Source: Actinomycetes bacterium (GTDB lineage: Bacteria; Actinomycetota; Actinomycetes; Actinomycetales; Cellulomonadaceae). From it: 39,293 nt of DNA. The translations under genes were made by a program, and so were the position numbers. The number at the start of each line of letters is the position of its first letter. The stretch's first letter is position 1. The stretch is from the NCBI GenBank assembly GCA_023428465.1, contig JAEYXM010000158.1:1-39293 (forward strand). The letters run 5' to 3'. Shown here piece after piece: positions 7,146 to 14,457 of the stretch. The notes under the pieces are model-generated. The model made no database searches. It was given only the letters and a program-made list of their open reading frames with translations, and had not been told where the DNA came from.

Positions 7146-7178
7146 CCCGGCCCCGGTGGCAGCGCCACCGGGGCCGGG
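7146..7178 (-). terminator. intercistronic hairpin between xylA and xylB
   Basis: A perfect 15-bp stem (arm CCCGGCCCCGGTGGC) with a three-base loop, lying directly after the xylA stop. There is no U-tract. Because xylB has no evident promoter of its own, this is more likely partial termination or mRNA processing than a full stop. Confidence 0.6.
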
Positions 7179-7194
7179 ACCGGGTCGGATCGGG

Positions 7195-8382
7195 TCAGCG
7201 GGCGCCGATGGCGTGCTCGAGGGCCAGCTGGTTCAGGCGCACGAAGTGGTACTCGCGGGCGCCGAGGGCGTCCACGTCCACGTCCTCGAACGCGGCCGGG
7301 TTGGCGAGGAAGTCGGCCAGCGACTCGCCCTCGTCCAGCGTCGGCTTGGACAGCTCGTACACGCCGGCGGCCTCGAGGGCCTCCTTGACCTCGGGGTCCT
7401 GACGGAACGCGAGGGCGCGCTCCTTGAGGAGGATGTAGGTCGCCATGTTCGCGGCGGCCGACTCCCAGACACCCTCGACGCCCTCGGTGCGGGACGGCTT
7501 GTAGTCGAAGTGCACCGGGCCGGTGTACGTGGGGCCGCCACCCGGGAAGCCGTTCTCGAGCAGGTCGACCGTGGCGAAGGCGGAGAACAGGTCGCCGTGG
7601 CCGAAGACCAGGTCCTGGTCGTACTTGATGGACCGCTGGCCGTTGAGGTCGATGTGGAAGAGCTTCTCGCACCACAGCGCCTGGGCGAGGCCCGTCGTGT
7701 AGTTCAGGCCCGCCATCTGCTCGTGGCCGACCTCGGGGTTCAGGCCGACGATGTCGGCGTTCTCGAGGCGGTCGATGAGGGCGAGGGCGTGGCCGATCGT
7801 CGGCAGGAGGATGTCGCCCCGGGGCTCGTTCGGCTTCGGCTCGAGCGCGATCTTCAGGTCGTAGCCCTTGTCCTTGATGTACGCGGCGACGGTGTCGATC
7901 CCCTCGGCGTAGCGCTGGTGCGCGGCCCACAGGTCCTTCGAGGCGTCGTACTCGGCGCCCTCGCGGCCGCCCCACATGACGAACGTCTTGGCGTCGAGCT
8001 CGGCCGCCAGGTCGACGTTGCGCAGGATCTTGCGGAGCGCGTAGCGGCGCACGGTGCGGTCGTTCGAGGTGAACGCGCCGTCCTTGAACATCGGGTGGCT
8101 GAACGTGTTGGTGGTGACCATCTCCACCGCGACGCCCGTCTCGGCCAGCGCGGCCTTGAACCGGGTGAGGATGCGGTCGCGCTCGGCGGCGTCGGAGCCG
8201 AAGGGCACGACGTCGTCGTCGTGGAAGGTCACGAAGGAGGCGCCGAGCTCGGCGAGCTTGTGGACCGAGACGACCGGGTCGAGGTCGGGACGCGTGGCGT
8301 CACCGAACTGGTCACGGGCAGACCACCCGACCGTCCACAGACCGAAGGAGAACTTGTCCTCGGGGGTGGGCTTGCGAACCAT
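7195..8382 (-). CDS. xylA: xylose isomerase (class I, short actinobacterial type)
   Basis: A 395-residue TIM-barrel isomerase converting D-xylose to D-xylulose. The catalytic and metal set is complete: His54 and Asp57 (FHDDD), Glu181 and Lys183 (EPKPNEP), Glu217 and His220 (NPEVGH), Asp245, Asp255, Asp257, and Asp293 (HFDYKPSRTE). The length matches the Streptomyces/Actinoplanes enzymes used as glucose isomerases rather than the longer class II type. The ATG at 8382 has GAGGAG upstream. It heads the xylA-xylB operon, divergent from xylR, under a good promoter covered by the conserved operator. Confidence 0.98.
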   Translation of the reverse strand: MVRKPTPEDKFSFGLWTVGWSARDQFGDATRPDLDPVVSVHKLAELGASFVTFHDDDVVPFGSDAAERDRILTRFKAALAETGVAVEMVTTNTFSHPMFKDGAFTSNDRTVRRYALRKILRNVDLAAELDAKTFVMWGGREGAEYDASKDLWAAHQRYAEGIDTVAAYIKDKGYDLKIALEPKPNEPRGDILLPTIGHALALIDRLENADIVGLNPEVGHEQMAGLNYTTGLAQALWCEKLFHIDLNGQRSIKYDQDLVFGHGDLFSAFATVDLLENGFPGGGPTYTGPVHFDYKPSRTEGVEGVWESAAANMATYILLKERALAFRQDPEVKEALEAAGVYELSKPTLDEGESLADFLANPAAFEDVDVDALGAREYHFVRLNQLALEHAIGAR

Positions 8383-8445
8383 CTGTACTCCTCGTCGAGA
8401 CGTGTGGCCGGGGATCTCGCCGGCTGCGATGGGCGGGCGACCGCC

Positions 8446-8491
8446 GATTTGTTGTTCCGCTGAACTTATCTGCGAAAAGCGGTAGGGTCAA
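8446..8491 (-). promoter_or_regulatory. xylA promoter with XylR operator (site 1); overlaps xylR -10
   Basis: On the minus strand, TTGACC (8486-8491) and TAAGTT (8463-8468) are separated by 17 bases, a strong promoter for xylA. The -10 runs into GTTCAGC-N4-CAACAAATC (8446-8465 read on minus). The same 20-bp pattern sits at the same place on two promoters upstream of chvE. On the plus strand, TAGGGT (8483-8488), seven bases before the xylR ATG, overlaps the xylA -35, so the two promoters compete. Confidence 0.75.
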
Positions 8492-8495
8492 GGCC

Positions 8496-9707
8496 ATGGC
8501 GCAGCCGCGGCGGGTGACGAGCAGCGGGCGAGCGGCCCGTCAGGAGAGCCTGCGGCACCACAACCTCGCCCTGACGCTGCGGCATGTCCTCGACGCCCCC
8601 ACCCCAGTGTCGCGCGCGGACATCGCCGCGGCTACGGGCCTGACGCGCGCGACGGTGTCGGCGCTCGTGGACCACCTGCTCGAGGTGGGCTTCGTCGCGG
8701 AGCTGGAGCCTGTCGCGGCCCAGCGCGCCGGACGGCCCGCCGTGCCGCTCGTCCCGGCCCGCGGCACCGTCGCGGCGGTCGGCATGGAGATCAACGTCGA
8801 CTACCTGGGCGTGCGTGCCCTCGACCTCGGCGGCCGCGTCCTCACGGAGCGCATCGAGCTCGGTGACTTCCGGGGCAGCCGCCCCGACCTGGTGCTGGAC
8901 CGTCTGGCCTCGCTCGCCGACCCGGTGCTCGCGCTCCTGTCGGCCGACGGCGTGCGCATCGTCGGGACCGCGCTCGCGCTGCCCGGCGTCGTCGACGACG
9001 TGACCGGGCCCCTGCGGCTCGCGCCGAACCTGGGCTGGCGGGACGTGGACGTCATCGGGCTCCTCGCCTCGGACCCGGTGCTGGCAGGCATGCCCCCGCG
9101 CCTCGGCAACGAGGCCAACCTTGCTGCGCGCGCGGAGGCACGCGCGCGCAGGGGCAGGCCGGCGAGCTTCGTGTACGTCTCCGGCGAGGTCGGCATCGGT
9201 GGCGCGATCGTGCTCGACGGCGCCATCTGGGGCGGCCCGCACGGCTGGAGCGGGGAGATCGGGCACACGGTCGTGGGCACCACGGGCTCGTTCGACGAGG
9301 GCGGCACGCTCGAGTCGTTCGCGGGCCAGGACGCGATCGCGCAGCGCTCTGGTCTGCCGCGCGGCTCGAACGTCGCGGACATCGTGGCCGCGGCCCGCCG
9401 GGGCGACCCGCCCACGCTCGCGGCGCTCGACGTCGCCGGGGGAGCGCTGGGGGTGGCTCTCGCCAACGTCGTCAACACCCTCGAGCTGCCGCACGTCATC
9501 CTCGGTGGCATCTACGCCGAGCTCGCGGAGTACCTGCGCGCCCCGGTCATGCTCCAGCTCGAGCGCCGGGCGATCACCGCGCCCTGGTCGCACGTCGACC
9601 TGAGCGTTGCCGTGGCGCGGCAGTACCCGGCCATGACAGGCGCGGCGATCGACGCCCTGAGAGTGCTCGTCGAGGAGCCTGCGGCCTGGTCCCAGACCTC
9701 CGGGTAG
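8496..9707 (+). CDS. xylR: ROK-family xylose repressor XylR
   Basis: A 403-residue transcriptional repressor: an N-terminal winged helix (residues about 20-80, PVSRADIAAATGLTRATVS) fused to a ROK sugar-kinase-like domain (VGMEINVDYLGV, GTALALPGVVDD, NEANLAARAEARARR). The sugar-binding EIGH motif is kept (GEIGHTVVG). The Cys-rich zinc loop that normally follows (CxCGxxGCxE) is replaced by SFDEGGTLESFAGQ with no cysteine, so zinc is probably not bound there. ATG 8496 is preceded by TAGGGT at seven bases, indicating a leaderless mRNA. Its position divergent from xylA, and the shared operator, identify it as the xylose-responsive regulator of xylAB and probably chvE-mmsAB. Confidence 0.92.
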   Translation: MAQPRRVTSSGRAARQESLRHHNLALTLRHVLDAPTPVSRADIAAATGLTRATVSALVDHLLEVGFVAELEPVAAQRAGRPAVPLVPARGTVAAVGMEINVDYLGVRALDLGGRVLTERIELGDFRGSRPDLVLDRLASLADPVLALLSADGVRIVGTALALPGVVDDVTGPLRLAPNLGWRDVDVIGLLASDPVLAGMPPRLGNEANLAARAEARARRGRPASFVYVSGEVGIGGAIVLDGAIWGGPHGWSGEIGHTVVGTTGSFDEGGTLESFAGQDAIAQRSGLPRGSNVADIVAAARRGDPPTLAALDVAGGALGVALANVVNTLELPHVILGGIYAELAEYLRAPVMLQLERRAITAPWSHVDLSVAVARQYPAMTGAAIDALRVLVEEPAAWSQTSG

Positions 9708-9721
9708 GGCCCCGCGAGGCA

Positions 9722-9743
9722 CTCGTCCGACCGGGTGGACGAG
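9722..9743 (+). terminator. possible xylR terminator
   Basis: CTCGTCC and GGACGAG form a seven-base stem around an eight-base loop, 15 bases after the xylR stop. The stem is short and no U-tract follows, so this is a weak call. Confidence 0.3.
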
Positions 9744-9777
9744 AGGGTGAGAACCACTCCACATGCCGCATCGAGAC

Positions 9778-9824
9778 TGGACGCGACCAGGGCCGGGCGG
9801 TTATGTTCAGCCCGGCAACAAATC
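9778..9824 (+). promoter_or_regulatory. XylR operator site 2 on an upstream chvE promoter
   Basis: GTTCAGC-CCGG-CAACAAATC at 9805-9824 repeats the xylA box exactly outside the four spacer bases. TATGTT (9802-9807) overlaps it as -10, with TGGACG 18 bases upstream as a possible -35. No gene follows until chvE, so this is either a distal chvE promoter or drives an unannotated RNA. Confidence 0.6.
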
Positions 9825-10103
9825 TCAGCCGAGCGTTCGTTGCTTTCGACGCCGGCACCCACGCGCCCGGCCCTTCGCTCGGACACGGACCGCGGGGTGT
9901 CGGCGTCGCCCTTGTCCCGGGTCTTCTCCGGCGGGGTGCGACGCCGTCCCGAACGGGCCTGACGGCTCGCCCGGACCGCCTCCCGGGCCCCGGATGCACC
10001 CTCTCGGCGCACCCTCCCACGGCTCTCCCGAGGGCCGTCGAGCCGGGCCCCTCAGCGCCCCCGAACCGCCTCCGACAAGGCGTTCCAGGCTGCCCGGAGA
10101 CCG

Positions 10104-10117
10104 TGGGAGCGCTTCCG
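10104..10117. promoter_or_regulatory. LacI-family (CebR/CelR-like) operator
   Basis: TGGGAGCGCTTCCG differs at two of 14 positions from TGGGAGCGCTCCCA, the site known for the cellobiose-responsive CebR/CelR repressors of actinobacteria. It lies between the two XylR-controlled promoters of chvE and could add control by cello-oligosaccharides or another LacI-type regulator. Confidence 0.45.
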
Positions 10118-10173
10118 CTCCGCCGTCTGTCCCTCTTGAGTTCAACTTGTGATCTCATCGTTACCGCAGACCC

Positions 10174-10219
10174 TTGTGCCCGGTTTGGTGGGCCCCTAGG
10201 TTCAGCGCGTCAACAAATC
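10174..10219 (+). promoter_or_regulatory. chvE proximal promoter with XylR operator site 3
   Basis: TTGTGC (10174-10179), a 17-base spacer and TAGGTT (10197-10202) form a promoter. Its -10 overlaps GTTCAGC-GCGT-CAACAAATC (10200-10219), the same box as at xylA. The expected transcript has a leader of about 120 bases before chvE. Confidence 0.68.
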
Positions 10220-10329
10220 TGGGCGGCCCCTTGGGACCCCGCGACGACGCGTGGTCCAGTCCCAGGTCTGTGGGTGGAAGGCATGCACACCGGAACGGCC
10301 GGTGCGCGCCTCGACGAAGGGTGACGAAG

Positions 10330-11490
10330 ATGTCATTGCGCAAGTTCAAGACGGTCGCGGCTCTCGCGTCCGCCGCTGTCCTTCTCGGTTCGCTGGGCGC
10401 GTGCGAGTCCGAGCGTGGCGGGGACGACGACGCCGAGGCGACGACCGGCACCGACGACGGTGGCGACGACGCTGCGGCTCCTGAGGACATCCTGGTCGGC
10501 ATCGCGATGCCGACGCGTTCCCTCGAGCGCTGGAACAAGGACGGCTCGAACCTCCAGGGTCTGCTCGAGGAGGCCGGCTACCAGGTCGACCTGCAGTACG
10601 CGGACAACGAGGTCGACCAGCAGATCTCGCAGATCCAGAACATGATCAACCAGGAAGCCGACATCCTCGTCATCGCGTCGATCGACGGCACCGCCCTCGC
10701 CCCGATCCTGGCTGACGCCAAGGAGCAGGACATCACGGTCATCGCCTACGACCGCCTCATCAACGAGACCCCGGACGTCGACTACTACGCGACGTTCGAC
10801 AACTACCAGGTCGGCAAGTTCCAGGGCGAGTTCATCCGCGACGCACTCGACCTCGACAACGCCGAGGGCCCGTTCAACCTGGAGCCCTTCGCCGGTTCGC
10901 CCGACGACAACAACGCCAAGTTCTTCTTCTCCGGTGCGTGGGACGTCCTGCTCCCGTACTTCGAGGAGGGCAAGCTCGTGAGCCCGTCCGGCAAGAACCC
11001 CGCGAGCAACGACGACTGGCAGTCCGTCGGCATCCTCGGCTGGGGCACCGAGGACGCTCAGGACGAGATGACCAACCGGCTCAACTCCTTCTACAACGAC
11101 GGCACCGCGCTCGACGCCGTCCTCTCCCCGAACGACTCGCTGGCCCTCGGCATCGCCCAGGCCCTCGAGGGCGCGGGCTACGCCCCCGGCGACGAGTACC
11201 CGGTCCTCACCGGCCAGGACGGCGACCAGGCGAACGTGCTCAACATCCTCGCCGGCAAGCAGTCGATGACGGTGTGGAAGGACACGCGTGAGCTCGCCGA
11301 CCGCGTCGCCCTCATGGTCCAGCAGATCGTCGACGGCGAGACCGTCGAGGTCAACGACGAGACGACGTACGACAACGGTGTGAAGGTCGTCCCGACCTAC
11401 CTCATCGACCCGAAGGTCGTCACGGCGGACACCGTCGAGTCCGACCTCGTGGAGTCCGGGTTCTACTCGGCCGAGGACCTCGGTCTCTGA
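10330..11490 (+). CDS. chvE: sugar ABC transporter substrate-binding lipoprotein (ChvE family)
   Basis: A 386-residue periplasmic-binding-protein-fold lipoprotein that captures monosaccharides for an ABC importer. The signal peptide ends in the lipobox LGAC with Cys25, followed by an Asp/Glu/Thr-rich linker. The mature part starts ILVGIAMPTRSLERW and contains NMINQEADILVIASIDGTAL, VIAYDRLI, and FNLEPFAGSPDDNNAKFFF. These are typical of the ChvE multiple-monosaccharide group (type 1 sugar-binding fold). The ATG at 10330 has GAAGG/ACGAAG upstream. It heads an operon with mmsA and mmsB; a strong hairpin after its stop probably favours high binding-protein levels. XylR boxes upstream suggest xylose as a substrate, though ChvE proteins also bind arabinose, glucose and galactose. 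Confidence 0.93.
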   Translation: MSLRKFKTVAALASAAVLLGSLGACESERGGDDDAEATTGTDDGGDDAAAPEDILVGIAMPTRSLERWNKDGSNLQGLLEEAGYQVDLQYADNEVDQQISQIQNMINQEADILVIASIDGTALAPILADAKEQDITVIAYDRLINETPDVDYYATFDNYQVGKFQGEFIRDALDLDNAEGPFNLEPFAGSPDDNNAKFFFSGAWDVLLPYFEEGKLVSPSGKNPASNDDWQSVGILGWGTEDAQDEMTNRLNSFYNDGTALDAVLSPNDSLALGIAQALEGAGYAPGDEYPVLTGQDGDQANVLNILAGKQSMTVWKDTRELADRVALMVQQIVDGETVEVNDETTYDNGVKVVPTYLIDPKVVTADTVESDLVESGFYSAEDLGL

Positions 11491-11503
11491 TCCCGCTCGG
11501 CTG

Positions 11504-11541
11504 ACCGACCTGCCCGGTGCACCGTCACCGGGCAGGTCGGT
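11504..11541 (+). terminator. intercistronic hairpin after chvE
   Basis: A perfect 16-bp stem (arm ACCGACCTGCCCGGTG) with a six-base loop, starting 14 bases after the chvE stop. It lies inside the importer operon, so partial termination or protection of the chvE mRNA 3' end is the likely role. Confidence 0.65.
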
Positions 11542-11595
11542 TCCGGCCGGTCGCGATCCGATCAGTCCCGTCCACGAGTAGACAGCGAGCGAAGC

Positions 11596-13200
11596 ATGTC
11601 CGAGCACAGCTACGACGCAAGCGCGCCCCCCATCCTGGAGATGCGCTCCATCATCAAGACCTTCCCCGGTGTGATGGCCCTGAAGGACGTGTCCCTCGAC
11701 GTCCGTCCCGGCGAGATTCACGCCATCTGCGGTGAGAACGGCGCCGGCAAGTCGACCTTGATGAAGGTCCTGTCCGGTGTCTACCCGCACGGCAGCTACG
11801 AGGGCGAGATCGTCTTCGAGGGCCGGCCCGTGGAGTTCCGGAGCATCCGCGACAGCGAGCACCACGGCATCGTCATCATCCACCAGGAGCTCGCGCTGAG
11901 CCCGTACCTGTCGATCGCCGAGAACATCTTCCTCGGCAACGAGCGGGCGACTCGCGGCGTCATCGACTGGAGCCGGACCAACGCCGAGGCGGCGAGGCTG
12001 CTCGCCGAGGTCGGTCTGACCGACAGCCCCGACACCAAGATCTACGACATCGGCGTCGGTAAGCAGCAGCTCGTGGAGATCGCGAAGGCGCTCTCCAAGG
12101 AGGTCAAGCTGCTCATCCTCGACGAGCCGACGGCGGCCTTGAACGAGCGTGACTCCGCCCACCTGCTCGGTCTGATCCGAGCACTGCGCGAGCGCGGGAT
12201 CACCTCGATCATCATCAGCCACAAGCTCAACGAGCTCATCTCGATCGCGGACCGTACGACCGTCATCCGTGACGGCCAGACGATCGAGACCTTCGACATG
12301 CACGGCGAGACGCCGGTCACCGAGGAGGACCTGATCCGCGCGATGGTGGGCCGCTCGATGGACCACCGCTACCCGGAACGGACCCCCCAGGTCGGTGACG
12401 AGGTGCTGCGCGTCGAGAACTGGACCGTGCACCACCCGATCCAGCGGGAGCGCAAGATCGTCGACGACGCGAGCATCGCGGTCCGCCGCGGCGAGGTCGT
12501 CGGCCTGGCGGGCCTCATGGGCGCCGGCCGCACCGAGCTCGCGATGAGCCTCTTCGGGCGCACCTACGGCGCGGACATCTCCGGCACCGTCGTCAAGGAC
12601 GGCCAGGAGATCTCGCTCTCGAGCGTCAAGGACGCCATCGGGAACGGGATCGCCTACGCGACGGAGGACCGCAAGCGGTACGGGCTGAACCTCATCCAGG
12701 ACATCAAGACGAACATCGCCGCGGCGGCGCTCGGCAAGCTGGCCCGGATGGGGGTCGTCGACCCGAACGGTGAGTCCAAGGTCGCGCACAAGTACCGCTC
12801 CGAGATGAACATCAAGGCCCCGAACGTCGACGTACTGACGGGCAACCTCTCGGGTGGCAACCAGCAGAAGGTCGTGCTCTCGAAGTGGATCTACACGGAC
12901 GCCGACGTCCTGATCCTCGACGAACCGACCCGCGGCATCGACGTCGGCGCGAAGTACGAGATCTACACGATCATCAACGCCCTCGCGAACGCCGGCAAGG
13001 CCATCATCATGATCTCCTCCGAGCTCCCCGAGCTCATCGGCATGTGCGACCGGATCTACGCGATGTGCGAAGGCCGGATCACGGGTGTGGTCTCCCGTGA
13101 GGACGCCACCCAGGAGAGCCTCATGCGCTACATGACCATGACTGACTCGGACAAGGCCGGTGCCACTGCGGGCGCCGGGGACAAGGACGTGACCTGGTGA
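11596..13200 (+). CDS. mmsA: sugar ABC transporter ATPase with two nucleotide-binding domains
   Basis: A 534-residue fused double ATPase of the carbohydrate-uptake-2 class (MmsA/GguA), which powers import with ChvE and MmsB. The first domain has Walker A GENGAGKST, signature IGVGKQQLVEIAKAL and Walker B LLILDEPTAAL. The second has a degenerate Walker A (GLMGAGRTEL), the intact signature LSGGNQQKVVLSKW and Walker B LILDEPTRGIDVG, the usual asymmetry of this class. Both H-loops are present (IIISHKL; the second is replaced by MISSELPE, as usual). The ribosome site before ATG 11596 is weak. Its stop overlaps the mmsB start as GTGA. Confidence 0.95.
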   Translation: MSEHSYDASAPPILEMRSIIKTFPGVMALKDVSLDVRPGEIHAICGENGAGKSTLMKVLSGVYPHGSYEGEIVFEGRPVEFRSIRDSEHHGIVIIHQELALSPYLSIAENIFLGNERATRGVIDWSRTNAEAARLLAEVGLTDSPDTKIYDIGVGKQQLVEIAKALSKEVKLLILDEPTAALNERDSAHLLGLIRALRERGITSIIISHKLNELISIADRTTVIRDGQTIETFDMHGETPVTEEDLIRAMVGRSMDHRYPERTPQVGDEVLRVENWTVHHPIQRERKIVDDASIAVRRGEVVGLAGLMGAGRTELAMSLFGRTYGADISGTVVKDGQEISLSSVKDAIGNGIAYATEDRKRYGLNLIQDIKTNIAAAALGKLARMGVVDPNGESKVAHKYRSEMNIKAPNVDVLTGNLSGGNQQKVVLSKWIYTDADVLILDEPTRGIDVGAKYEIYTIINALANAGKAIIMISSELPELIGMCDRIYAMCEGRITGVVSREDATQESLMRYMTMTDSDKAGATAGAGDKDVTW

Positions 13201-14375
13201 CCACGCTCAAGCAGACGCTCGGGGGGAACCTGCGCCAGTACGGAATCGTCGCGGCGCTCTTCGTGATCGTCGCCTTCTTCCAGATCACGACGGAGGGCAA
13301 GCTGCTGCTCTCCAACAACGTGGCGAGCCTCATCCAGCAGAACGCCTACGTCATGATCCTGGCCGTCGGCATGGTCATCGTGATCATCGCGGGTCACATC
13401 GACCTGTCGGTCGGCTCCGTCGTCGCGTTCATCGGCGGCGCGTGCGCCATCATGATGAAGGACTACGGCTGGCCGTGGTGGGTCGCCGTCCTCGGTGGTC
13501 TGCTCGTCGGCGTCATCGTCGGCACGTGGCAGGGATTCTGGGTCGCCTACGTCGGCATTCCGGCGTTCATCGTGACCCTCGGCGGAATGCTCATCTTCCG
13601 CGGTCTTGCGATCGTCCTGGTCGGTCAGACCAAGGCCAGCTTCCCCGCCGGCTTCGTCGCCATCTCGAACGGCTCCGTCGACAACTTCCTGAAGTACGTC
13701 GCGGGCAAGGACGTGGTGACCCTGGTGCTCGGCGCCCTCGTCATCGCGGGCCTGATCATCAGCCAGCTCCGTGCCCGCGCGTCGCTGCGCAAGCACGAGC
13801 TCGCGATGGAGCCCTTCGCGATCTTCGTCGCGAAGAACGCCGTCTTCGCGGCCCTCATCGCGGCGTTCGCGTGGGTCCTCGCGGGCAGCCGCGGCGGCAC
13901 GCCGATCGTCCTGCTCATCATCGGCGTCGTCGTGGTGGTCTACTCGTTCGTCACGCAGCGCACCGTGTTCGGTCGCAACGTGTACGCGATGGGTGGCAAC
14001 CTGCAGGCGGCGATCCTGTCCGGTGTGAACACCCGGAAGATGAACTTCTGGGTCTTCGTCAACATCGGCTTCCTCTCGGCCGTGGCGGCGATCGTCACGA
14101 CGTCGAAGGCCGGTGCGGCCACGGCGAACGCGGGCAACATGTACGAGCTCGACGCGATCGCGTCCTGCTTCATCGGTGGCACGTCGGTGTACGGCGGTAT
14201 CGGCCGCGTGTCCGGTGTCATCGTCGGTGCGCTCATCATGGGCGTCCTCAACATGGGTCTGTCGATCATGGGCGTCGGCTCGGAGTGGCAGCAGGTCATC
14301 AAGGGCCTGGTCCTCCTCGCCGCGGTCGCGTTCGACCTGATCAACAAGCGCAAGTCGGGCGCCACCGTCCGCTGA
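13197..14375 (+). CDS. mmsB: sugar ABC transporter permease (MmsB/GguB)
   Basis: A 392-residue inner-membrane permease of the BPD_transp_2 family, with about ten hydrophobic segments (for example IVAALFVIVAFFQI, VMILAVGMVIVIIAGHIDLS, VVVVYSFVT). The family marker GHIDLSVGSVVAF and the late motif GMLIFRGLAIVL are present, and the cytoplasmic coupling region is ELDAIASCFIGGTSVYGGIGRVSG. GTG 13197 overlaps the mmsA stop, giving translational coupling. It is the last gene of the chvE operon; a strong terminator follows at 14395. Confidence 0.95.
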   Translation: MTTLKQTLGGNLRQYGIVAALFVIVAFFQITTEGKLLLSNNVASLIQQNAYVMILAVGMVIVIIAGHIDLSVGSVVAFIGGACAIMMKDYGWPWWVAVLGGLLVGVIVGTWQGFWVAYVGIPAFIVTLGGMLIFRGLAIVLVGQTKASFPAGFVAISNGSVDNFLKYVAGKDVVTLVLGALVIAGLIISQLRARASLRKHELAMEPFAIFVAKNAVFAALIAAFAWVLAGSRGGTPIVLLIIGVVVVVYSFVTQRTVFGRNVYAMGGNLQAAILSGVNTRKMNFWVFVNIGFLSAVAAIVTTSKAGAATANAGNMYELDAIASCFIGGTSVYGGIGRVSGVIVGALIMGVLNMGLSIMGVGSEWQQVIKGLVLLAAVAFDLINKRKSGATVR

Positions 14376-14394
14376 CGCGGTAGCGCACGATCCG

Positions 14395-14434
14395 ACGACG
14401 ACGCCCCGGGCATCCCCGCCCGGGGCGTCGTCGT
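14395..14434 (+). terminator. terminator of the chvE-mmsA-mmsB operon
   Basis: A perfect 17-bp stem (arm ACGACGACGCCCCGGGC) with a six-base loop, 19 bases after the mmsB stop. It ends just before the promoter of the next gene. Confidence 0.8.
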
Positions 14435-14445
14435 GCGCCCGGGCC

Positions 14446-14457
14446 TAGGCTGCCTGG
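14446..14457 (+). promoter_or_regulatory. -10 box for a leaderless lactonase-family gene
   Basis: TAGGCT at 14446-14451, six bases before ATG 14458; no ribosome site is visible, fitting a leaderless transcript. Confidence 0.5.

Larger units (their letters stand above)
9708..10329. other. 622-bp intergenic region between xylR and chvE with two promoter/operator copies
   Basis: No open frame here looks like a gene; those present have poor codon use and no recognisable domain. The region holds a weak hairpin after xylR, two copies of the XylR box (9805-9824 and 10200-10219) each on a -10, and a LacI-type dyad at 10104-10117. About 270 bases between 9830 and 10100 show nothing I can name; they could be a long leader of the upstream transcript. 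Confidence 0.6.

Noticed and set aside
5635..8463. A 942-codon plus-strand open frame across xylB and xylA
   Set aside because: It is antisense to two clear enzymes and contains no recognisable motif.
9803..10324. An open frame of 173 codons in the xylR-chvE gap
   Set aside because: Its ATG lies inside the XylR operator, it has no ribosome site, and the composition is Pro/Arg-rich without domains.
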